Part shown: in pieces, positions 42,801 through 54,800 of the stretch
Layout: each line of letters opens with the position of its first letter
Numbering within the stretch: position 1 is the first letter of the stretch
Assembly (NCBI GenBank): GCA_964019425.1
Contig: OZ025855.1
Location: forward strand, 588,559-652,558
From: Flectonema sp. DT1601
Lineage: Eukaryota; Euglenozoa; Diplonemea; Diplonemida; Diplonemidae
DNA length: 64,000 nucleotides
Direction: 5' to 3'
Translations under genes and position numbers: made by a program
Notes under the pieces: generated by a model
What the model was told of the DNA's origin: nothing
Seen by the model: the letters and a program-made list of their open reading frames with translations, nothing else
Databases searched by the model: none

Positions 42801-45800
42801 TACCATCAACTGCAACACCAGTTCCAAGTACTCCATCTCCTCCAGTGTCAACACCTGTTCCTAACACACTCAGTCCTGGATCCACCAATGCTCCGACTCC
42901 TGTCCCTGTAACACCAAGTCCGCCTTCAACTACAGCGACACCAGTTCCGAACACCCTTTCACCGAGTGTTCCTTCAACTTCGGTTCCTGTGACTCCGAGT
43001 CCACCGTCGACTACATCAACACCAGTTCCGAACACTCCGTCACCTGGTGTTGTTCCGACTCCAGTTCCTGGAACAGCTTCACCACCTTCGACGACTGCCA
43101 CCCCAGTTCCGAACACCTTGTCACCTGGCAGTACTGCTGTACCGACTCCTGTTCCGAATACTGCGGCGCCGGCATCCACGACAGCGACACCCGTTCCTAA
43201 CACCCCGACACCGATTATCATTGTGTCGACTTCAGTTCCGAACACACCTGGACCGCTTGGATCAACTAATACACCAGTTCCGAACACTTTGGCACCGGGT
43301 ACGACAAGCGTTCCTTCAACACCAGTTCCTCAGACTGCGTCACCTCCAGTAGCAACTCCTGTACCAAACACATTGTCACCTGGTAGTACTGCAGTACCAT
43401 CTACTGCAACACCAGTTCCAAGTACTCCATCTCCTCCAGTGTCAACACCTGTTCCTAACACACTCAGTCCTGGATCCACCAATGCTCCGACTCCTGTCCC
43501 TGTAACACCAAGTCCGCCTTCAACTACAGCGACACCAGTTCCGAACACCCTTTCACCGAGTGTTCCATCAACTTCGGTTCCTGTGACTCCGAGTCCACCG
43601 TCGACTACATCAACACCAGTTCCGAACACTCCGTCACCTGGTGTTGTTCCGACTCCAGTTCCTGGAACAGCTTCACCGCCTTCGACGACTGCCACCCCAG
43701 TTCCGAACACCTTGTCACCTGGCAGTACTGCTGTACCGACTCCTGTTCCGAATACTGCGGCGCCGGCATCCACGACAGCGACACCCGTTCCTAACACCCC
43801 GACACCGATTATCATTGTGTCGACTTCAGTTCCGAACACACCGGGACCGCTTGGATCAACTAATACGCCAGTTCCGAACACTTTGGCACCGGGTACGACA
43901 AGCGTTCCTTCAACACCAGTTCCTCAGACTGCGTCACCTCCAGTAGCAACTCCTGTACCAAACACATTGTCACCTGGTAGTACTGCAGTACCAACCCCTG
44001 CGCCAACTAGCACTCCAGTTCCAAATACACCGTCGCCGTTAAGTACTGCGACACCAGTTCCTAACACACCCAGTCCTGGATCTACTAATGCTCCAACTAT
44101 TGTTCCAGTAACTTCGGCACCTGTTGGGACTACTGCAACACCTGTTCCAGTGACACCTTCACCAAATGTTCCAACACCCGTGCCTGGAACACCCAGCCCT
44201 CCTTCCACCACGAGTACGCCTGTTCCAAACACGTTGTCGCCACTTATTATAATTTCGTCATCTGTTCCAGATACTCCGTCGCCTGTTGGAACGACTGCCA
44301 CCCCAGTTCCGAATACTGATGCACCTGTTCGACTGACTCCTGTTCCAAATACACCGTCACCACCGACAACTTCAACTCCAGTCCCAGTAACGCTGACACC
44401 TGGGACTACTAGTGCTCCTTCAACAGCAACACCAGTTCCGAATACTAATTCACCTTCTGATACTTCAACACCAGTTCCGAATACATTGAGTCCTGGAACT
44501 ACAAGCGTTCCAACTCCTGTGCCAGACACGACTGCTCCAATTGGTTCTACAGCTACACCAGTTCCTAGTACCCCAGTTCCTGTTGTACCAACACCGGTTC
44601 CAAACACTAATGCACCACTTACAACTAGTACTCCAGTACCAAATACTCTTCCTCCAGGAATTACGTTACAGCCAACTCCTGTACCTATTACTCTTTCCCC
44701 ACCATCGACTACAAGTACTCCTGTTCCTAATACGCTAGCACCTGGTGTGCTTACAACATCAGTACCAAATACGCTGTCACCTAGTGGGATTACGAGTACA
44801 CCAGTACCAAATACAATGGCTCCTGGAGCAACAGCTGTGCCAACAACTCCTGTTCCGAATACCCTATCGCCGTCCACTACTTCTACACCAGTTCCAAATA
44901 CAGCTTCTCCTACTGATACTCCGCCAACAGCTATGCCAACTAGTACACCAGTTCCGAATACTGCTTCGCCTCCGGTTACTTCAACTCCAGTTCCAAACAC
45001 ATTAAGTCCTGGAGCTACTTTTGCACCTACTCCTGTACCAATTACACCATCACCAGTTGGGACAACTGCTACTCCAGTTCCAAATACGTTGTCTCCGAGT
45101 ATTCCATCAACGTCAGTTCCTTCAACTCCAGCACCACCTGGAACTACTGCAACACCTGTTCCAAATACACCTTCACCAGGAATTGTCTCAACTCCAGTTC
45201 CAAATACTAATGCACCGCTTACGACAGCTACTCCAGTTCCTAATACAATAGCTCCTGGGACTACAAATGCACCCACTTCTGTTCCAAATACTTTAGCTCC
45301 AATTGGAACAACGAGTACACCAGTTCCTAATACTCTAGCACCTGGTGTACTTGCAACATCTGTTCCAAATACGTTAGCTCCAGTTGGTACAACTAGTACT
45401 CCAGTTCCAGTAACTCCTGCTCCGGGATCTACATCAGTCCCTTCTACTCCAGTTCCAGTTACACCTTCCCCACCAGCTACTTCTACACCAGTCCCGAACA
45501 CGTTGACACCAGGCACTACTGTAGTACCATCTACTGCAACACCAGTTCCAAGTACTCCATCTCCTCCAGTGTCAACACCTGTTCCTAACACACTCAGTCC
45601 TGGATCCACCAATGCTCCGACTCCTGTCCCTGTAACACCAAGTCCGCCTTCGACTACAGCGACACCAGTTCCGAACACCCTTTCACCGAGTGTTCCTTCA
45701 ACTTCGGTTCCTGTGACTCCGAGTCCACCGTCGACTACATCAACACCAGTTCCGAACACTCCGTCACCTGGTGTTGTTCCGACTCCAGTTCCTGGAACAG

Positions 45801-48800
45801 CTTCACCGCCTTCGACGACTGCCACCCCAGTTCCGAACACCTTGTCACCCGGCAGTACTGCTGTACCGACTCCTGTTCCGAATACTGCGGCGCCGGCATC
45901 CACGACAGCGACACCAGTTCCGAACACCCCGACACCGATTATCATTGTGTCGACTTCAGTTCCGAACACACCTGGACCGCTTGGATCAACTAATACACCA
46001 GTTCCGAACACTTTGGCTCCGGGTACGACAAGCGTTCCTTCAACACCAGTTCCTCAGACTGCGTCACCTCCAGTAGCAACTCCTGTACCAAACACATTGT
46101 CACCTGGTAGTACTGCAGTACCATCTACTGCAACACCAGTTCCAAGTACTCCATCTCCTCCAGTGTCAACACCTGTTCCTAACACACTCAGTCCTGGATC
46201 CACCAATGCTCCGACTCCTGTCCCTGTAACACCAAGTCCGCCTTCAACTACAGCGACACCAGTTCCGAACACCCTTTCACCGAGTGTTCCATCAACTTCG
46301 GTTCCTGTGACTCCGAGTCCACCGTCGACTACATCAACACCAGTTCCGAACACTCCGTCACCTGGTGTTGTTCCGACTCCAGTTCCTGGAACAGCTTCAC
46401 CGCCTTCGACGACTGCCACCCCAGTTCCGAACACTTTGTCACCTGGCAGTACTGCTGTACCGACTCCTGTTCCGAATACTGCGGCGCCGGCATCCACGAC
46501 AGCGACACCCGTTCCTAACACTCCGGCACCGATTATCATTGTGTCGACTTCAGTTCCGAACACACCGGGACCGCTTGGATCAACTAATACGCCAGTTCCG
46601 AACACTTTGGCTCCGGGTACGACAAGCGCTCCTTCAACACCAGTTCCTCAGACTGCGTCACCTCCAGTAGCAACTCCTGTACCAAACACATTGTCACCTG
46701 GTAGTACTGCAGTACCATCTACTGCAACACCAGTTCCAAGTACTCCATCTCCTCCAGTGTCAACACCTGTTCCTAACACACTCAGTCCTGGATCCACCAA
46801 TGCTCCGACTCCTGTCCCTGTAACACCAAGTCCACCTTCGACTACAGCGACACCAGTTCCGAACACCCTTTCACCGAGTGTTCCTTCAACTTCGGTTCCT
46901 GTGACTCCGAGTCCACCGTCGACTACATCAACACCAGTTCCGAACACTCCATCACCTGGTGTTGTTCCGACTCCAGTTCCTGGAACAGCTTCACCGCCTT
47001 CGACGACTGCCACCCCAGTTCCGAACACTTTGTCACCTGGCAGTACTGCTGTACCGACTCCTGTTCCGAATACTGCGGCGCCGGCATCCACGACAGCGAC
47101 ACCCGTTCCTAACACTCCGGCACCGATTATCATTGTGTCGACTTCAGTTCCGAACACACCGGGACCGCTTGGATCAACTAATACGCCAGTTCCGAACACT
47201 TTGGCTCCGGGTACGACAAGCGCTCCTTCAACACCAGTTCCTCAGACTGCGTCACCTCCAGTAGCAACTCCTGTACCAAACACATTGTCACCTGGTAGTA
47301 CTGCAGTACCATCTACTGCAACACCAGTTCCAAGTACTCCATCTCCTCCAGTGTCAACACCTGTTCCTAACACACTCAGTCCTGGATCCACCAATGCTCC
47401 GACTCCTGTCCCTGTAACACCAAGTCCACCTTCGACTACAGCGACACCAGTTCCGAACACCCTTTCACCGAGTGTTCCTTCAACTTCGGTTCCTGTGACT
47501 CCGAGTCCACCGTCGACTACATCAACACCAGTTCCGAACACTCCGTCACCTGGTGTTGTTCCGACTCCAGTTCCTGGAACAGCTTCACCACCTTCGACGA
47601 CTGCCACCCCAGTTCCGAACACCTTGTCACCTGGCAGTACTGCTGTACCGACTCCTGTTCCGAATACTGCGGCGCCGGCATCCACGACAGCGACACCCGT
47701 TCCTAACACCCCGACACCGATTATCATTGTGTCGACTTCAGTTCCGAACACACCGGGACCGCTTGGATCAACTAATACGCCAGTTCCGAACACTTTGGCT
47801 CCGGGTACGACAAGCGCTCCTTCAACACCAGTTCCTCAGACTGCGTCACCTCCAGTAGCAACTCCTGTACCAAACACATTGTCACCTGGTAGTACTGCAG
47901 TACCATCTACTGCAACACCAGTTCCAAGTACTCCATCTCCTCCAGTGTCAACACCTGTTCCTAACACACTCAGTCCTGGATCCACCAATGCTCCGACTCC
48001 TGTCCCTGTAACACCAAGTCCACCTTCGACTACAGCGACACCAGTTCCGAACACCCTTTCACCGAGTATTCCATCAACTTCGGTTCCTGTGACTCCGAGT
48101 CCACCGTCGACTACATCAACACCAGTTCCGAACACTCCATCACCTGGTGTTGTTCCGACCCCAGTTCCTGGAACAGCTTCACCGCCTTCGACGACTGCCA
48201 CCCCAGTTCCGAACACTTTGTCACCTGGCAGTACTGCTGTACCGACTCCTGTTCCGAATACTGCGGCGCCGGCATCCACGACAGCGACACCCGTTCCGAA
48301 CACTCCGACACCGATTATCATTGTGTCGACTTCAGTTCCGAACACACCGGGACCGCTTGGATCAACTAATACACCAGTTCCGAACACTTTGGCACCGGGT
48401 ACGACAAGCGTTCCTTCAACACCAGTTCCTCAGACTGCGTCACCTCCAGTAGCAACTCCTGTACCAAACACATTGTCACCTGGTAGTACTGCAGTACCAA
48501 CCCCTGCGCCAACTAGCACTCCAGTTCCAAATACACCGTCGCCGTTAAGTACTGCGACACCAGTTCCTAACACACTCAGTCCTGGATCTACTAATGTACC
48601 GACTCCTGTTCCAGTAACGCCGAGTCCACCGTCGACTACTTCGACCCCGGTGCCGAATACGTTGTCTCCTGGCCAGGTTTCAACACCCGTACCTAACACT
48701 GCAGCGCCGGCATCTACGACAGCGACACCAGTTCCTAACACCCCGACACCAATAATTATAGTTTCGACTTCAGTTCCTGACACAACATCACCTTTAGGAT

Positions 48801-51800
48801 CAACAAGTACTCCTGTTCCAGTTACACTAAGTCCAGGTAGTACGGGTGTTCCATCTACGCCAGTTCCAAACACAGCAGCACCGCCGGCCACAACAGCTAC
48901 ACCTGTCCCAAGTACACCATCACCTGTGATATTTGTTGCGACTCCAGTTCCAGATAGTGGTTCACCAATTGGGATAACATCAACACCAGTTCCGAATACG
49001 TTGCCTCCGGGTATTACGGCTGTGCCTTCTACACCAGTTCCGAACACACTATCGCCTGCGACTACTTCAACGCCAGTTCCAAATACGTTGACGCCTGGGA
49101 TGACTAATAGTCCTTCAACAGCTACTCCTGTTCCAAATACTAATGCTCCTTCAGGTACAAGTACACCAGTTCCTAATACTTTAAGTCCTGGGACAACATT
49201 AGTACCAACACCAGTTCCAAATACGCTTTCACCTGTAAGTAGTACATCAACACCAGTTCCAAGTACTCCTGTTCCGGGAATTGTTCCTACGCCTGTCCCT
49301 AATACAAATGCACCAGCAGTAACAGCTACTCCAGTTCCGAATACTTTATCACCAGGAACTACTTTGATGCCAACTCCAGTTCCAATTACACCTACCCCGC
49401 CTACTTCTACAAGTACACCTGTCCCTAATACACTAGCGCCTGGAGTCTTTGGAACATCTGTTCCTAACACCGCGTCACCACCTTCAAGTACATCAACACC
49501 AGTTCCAAATACTTTAGCACCTGGAGCTACTATTGTACCACCTACTCCTGTTCCTAATACTGCTTCTCCAGTTGCAACATCGACACCAGTTCCAAATACA
49601 CTTACCCCTGGAGGTACTGCTGTGCCAACATCTGTACCGAATACTGCAGCACCGGTAGGAACAACTTCTACACCTGTTCCAGATACCTTATCGCCTGGCG
49701 TTGTATCAACTTCTACACCTGTTCCGCTTTCACTTTCACCAATCGGAAGTACTTCAACTCCAGTTCCAAATACTTTATCACCTGGAGCTACAAACATTCC
49801 AGCAACGACAACACCTGTACCAGCAACGAATTCTCCACTTATGACATCTACACCAGTTCCTAACACACTCAGTCCTGGATCTACAAATGCACCGACTCCT
49901 GTTCCAATAACAGCGAGTCCTCCTTCAACTACATCTACACCAGTTCCGAACACTCTGTCGCCAAGTGTTCCATCAACATCCGTACCAGCTACGCCTAGTC
50001 CACCATCTACAACAGCAACACCTGTTCCGGACACCCCATCACCTGGAATTATTCCAACTTCAGTTCCAGCTACTCCATCACCACCGTCTTCAACTGCAAC
50101 ACCAGTACCTAACACACTTCCGCCTGGTTTCACGTTGGCACCTACACCTGTACCAAACACGTTTTCACCTCCATCAACCACTGCGACACCAGTTCCAAAT
50201 ACATTAGCTCCTGGTGTCTTCGGTACCCCAGTTCCAGTTACACCTTCACCTCTTGGTACGACATCCACTCCAGTTCCAAACACATTAGCACCAGGTTCAA
50301 CTTTAGTACCATCAACTCCAGTTCCGATTACATCATCACCTGCTTTTACATCAACACCAGTTCCTAACACATTGACTCCTGGTACTACATCTGTGCCAAC
50401 ACCTGTTCCTATAACGGCATCTCCTCTGGGAACAACTTCAACACCAGTTCCTAACACGTTGACACCTGGACTTCTGGTATTTCCAACACCAGTTCCTGAT
50501 ACGGGTGCTCCTGCGGGGACTACAGCCACTCCAGTTCCAAACACTGCAGCACCTGGATTCTCTACGTCGACCCCTGTTCCTGACACTGGAGCACCAGCAG
50601 GCACAACTGCAACGCCAGTTCCTAACACATTGACTCCAGGTGCGACTGTCATGCCAACACCAGTTCCTGATACGGGTGCTCCTGCAGGCACTACAGCCAC
50701 TCCAGTTCCTAACACTGCAGCACCTGGATTCTCTACGTCGACTCCTGTTCCTGACACTGGAGCACCAGCAGGCACAACCGCTACTCCAGTTCCTAACACA
50801 TTGACTCCAGGTGCGACTGTCATGCCAACACCAGTTCCTGATACGGGTGCTCCTGCAGGCACTACAGCCACTCCAGTTCCAAACACTGCGGCTCCTGGAT
50901 TCTCTACGTCGACTCCTGTTCCTGACACTGGAGCACCAGCAGGCACAACTGCAACGCCAGTTCCTAACACATTGACTCCAGGTGCGACTGTCATGCCAAC
51001 ACCAGTTCCTGATACGGGTGCTCCTGCAGGCACTACAGCCACTCCAGTTCCAAACACTGCGGCTCCTGGATTCTCTACGTCGACCCCTGTTCCTGACACT
51101 GGAGCACCAGCAGGCACAACCGCTACTCCAGTTCCTAACACATTGACTCCAGGTGCGACTGTCATGCCAACACCAGTTCCTGATACGGGTGCTCCTGCAG
51201 GCACTACAGCCACTCCAGTTCCAAACACTGCGGCTCCTGGATTCTCTACGTCGACCCCTGTTCCTGACACTGGAGCACCAGCAGGCACAACCGCTACTCC
51301 AGTTCCTAACACATTGACTCCAGGTGCGACTGTCATGCCAACACCAGTTCCTGATACGGGTGCTCCTGCAGGCACTACAGCCACTCCAGTTCCAAACACT
51401 GCGGCTCCTGGATTCTCTACGTCGACTCCTGTTCCTGACACTGGAGCACCAGCAGGCACAACCGCTACTCCAGTTCCTAACACATTGACTCCAGGTGCGA
51501 CTGTCATGCCAACACCAGTTCCTGATACGGGTGCTCCTGCAGGCACTACAGCCACTCCAGTTCCAAACACTGCGGCTCCTGGATTCTCTACGTCGACTCC
51601 TGTTCCTGACACTGGAGCACCAGCAGGCACAACTGCAACGCCAGTTCCTAACACATTGACTCCAGGTGCGACTGTCATGCCAACACCAGTTCCTGATACG
51701 GGTGCTCCTGCAGGCACTACAGCCACTCCAGTTCCTAACACTGCAGCACCTGGATTCTCTACGTCGACCCCTGTTCCTGACACTGGAGCACCAGCAGGCA

Positions 51801-54800
51801 CAACTGCAACGCCAGTTCCTAACACATTGACTCCAGGTGCGACTGTCATGCCAACACCAGTTCCTGATACGGGTGCTCCTGCAGGCACTACAGCCACTCC
51901 AGTTCCTAACACTGCAGCACCTGGATTCTCTACGTCGACTCCTGTTCCTGACACTGGAGCACCAGCAGGCACAACTGCAACGCCAGTTCCTAACACATTG
52001 ACTCCAGGTGCGACTGTCATGCCAACACCAGTTCCTGATACGGGTGCTCCTGCAGGCACTACAGCCACTCCAGTTCCTAACACTGCAGCACCTGGATTCT
52101 CTACGTCGACCCCTGTTCCTGACACTGGAGCACCAGCAGGCACAACCGCTACTCCAGTTCCTAACACATTGACTCCAGGTGCGACTGTCATGCCAACACC
52201 AGTTCCTGATACGGGTGCTCCTGCGGGGACTACAGCCACTCCAGTTCCTAACACTGCAGCACCTGGATTCTCTACGTCGACCCCTGTTCCTGACACTGGA
52301 GCACCAGCAGGCACAACTGCAACGCCAGTTCCTAACACATTGACTCCAGGTGCGACTGTCATGCCAACACCAGTTCCTGATACGGGTGCTCCTGCAGGCA
52401 CTACAGCCACTCCAGTTCCTAACACATTGACTCCAGGTGCGACTGTCATGCCAACACCAGTTCCTGATACGGGTGCTCCTGCAGGCACTACAGCCACTCC
52501 AGTTCCAAACACTGCGGCTCCTGGATTCTCTACGTCGACTCCTGTTCCTGACACTGGAGCACCAGCAGGCACAACTGCAACGCCAGTTCCTAACACATTG
52601 ACTCCAGGTGCGACTGTCATGCCAACACCAGTTCCTGATACGGGTGCTCCTGCAGGCACTACAGCCACTCCAGTTCCTAACACTGCAGCACCTGGATTCT
52701 CTACGTCGACTCCTGTTCCTGACACTGGAGCACCAGCAGGCACAACCGCTACTCCAGTTCCTAACACATTGACTCCAGGTGCGACTGTCATGCCAACACC
52801 AGTTCCTGATACGGGTGCTCCTGCAGGCACTACAGCCACTCCAGTTCCTAACACTGCAGCACCTGGATTCTCTACGTCGACTCCTGTTCCTGACACTGGA
52901 GCACCAGCAGGCACAACCGCTACTCCAGTTCCTAACACATTGACTCCAGGTGCGACTGTCATGCCAACACCAGTTCCTGATACGGGTGCTCCTGCAGGCA
53001 CTACAGCCACTCCAGTTCCAAACACTGCGGCTCCTGGATTCTCTACGTCGACTCCTGTTCCTGACACTGGAGCACCAGCAGGCACAACTGCAACGCCAGT
53101 TCCTAACACATTGACTCCAGGTGCGACTGTCATGCCAACACCAGTTCCTGATACGGGTGCTCCTGCAGGCACTACAGCCACTCCAGTTCCTAACACTGCA
53201 GCACCTGGATTCTCTACGTCGACCCCTGTTCCTGACACTGGAGCACCAGCAGGCACAACTGCAACGCCATTTCCTAACACATTGACTCCAGGTGCGACTG
53301 TCATGCCAACACCAGTTCCTGATACGGGTGCTCCTGCAGGCACTACAGCCACTCCAGTTCCAAACACTGCGGCTCCTGGATTCTCTACGTCGACTCCTGT
53401 TCCTGACACTGGAGCACCAGCAGGCACAACTGCAACGCCAGTTCCTAACACATTGACTCCAGGTGCGACTGTCATGCCAACACCAGTTCCTGATACGGGT
53501 GCTCCTGCAGGCACTACAGCCACTCCAGTTCCTAACACTGCAGCACCTGGATTCTCTACGTCGACCCCTGTTCCTGACACTGGAGCACCAGCAGGCACAA
53601 CTGCAACGCCAGTTCCTAACACATTGACTCCAGGTGCGACTGTCATGCCAACACCAGTTCCTGATACGGGTGCTCCTGCAGGCACTACAGCCACTCCAGT
53701 TCCTAACACTGCAGCACCTGGATTCTCTACGTCGACCCCTGTTCCTGACACTGGAGCACCAGCAGGCACAACTGCAACGCCAGTTCCTAACACATTGACT
53801 CCAGGTGCGACTGTCATGCCAACACCAGTTCCTGATACGGGTGCTCCTGCAGGCACTACAGCCACTCCAGTTCCTAACACTGCGGCTCCTGGATTCTCTA
53901 CGTCGACCCCTGTTCCTGACACTGGAGCACCGGCAGGCACAACTGCAACGCCAGTTCCTAACACATTGACTCCAGGTGCGACTGTCATGCCAACACCAGT
54001 TCCTGATACGGGTGCTCCTGCAGGCACTACAGCCACTCCAGTTCCAAATACTGTTGCGCCTGTTTCAGGTGTATTGTCAACAAGTATTCCAGGCAGTGTT
54101 CCGAATGGTGGTAATGAAAATGGAGGTAACATTAGATCAGAAAATGTAAGAATTGCGAGAGGACGATTTAGTCCTGGAGTTAGATTGTTCCTCTATGATG
54201 ATGTGTTTGGTTGGAGTAATGACGGATCACAATATAAGAATGTACCAGATTATTTGAGAGGTCTTCCATTATGGATTCCAAACACATTACTTGAGGCTAA
54301 TGAAGTTGTGACTTTTACGTGTCCTCAAGAAGGTTTGTCAAATGTTTGTGATGCTTATATTCTAATCGATTTAGTAAATGATTTGAGTACGATAACAGCT
54401 CTTAGAAGTCAAGGTTGGGTTTCTTCATACTGCTCACCTTCTGTGATGACAAATGGAGTTATCAGACCGATGATGGTACTCAGAAGGCAGATTCAACCAG
54501 GTGTAACAGTCAGCGCTCAGTTCCCTAATTCAGTTACTCAATTCACTGGATTTGGAATGTATCAAATAGGAACGTTATGCTCATCAGTTGCTACACCACA
54601 ACAGTGCGTTAGAGATGTTGCTTCGAATGTTTTATGTAAATGGACTACAGCTTCGGGTTGTATTGACGACTTATGTCCAGAAGGATTCACAGTACCACCA
54701 GGTACAGAACTTAATATTACAAATACACCTGGGATTGGAGAAACTACTCCCACACCAACTCCTCTACCTGTTAATGGCGAGACTACTGCTCCAACAAATA

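Noticed and set aside
41102-54050. CRISPR-like or satellite array
   Set aside because: The repeats keep one long reading frame with signal peptide and membrane anchor; they are coding.
48430-54132. 1,900-residue minus-strand protein
   Set aside because: It is the antisense of the repeat array; stop-free by repetition of one unit. Kept only as a finding, not as a gene.
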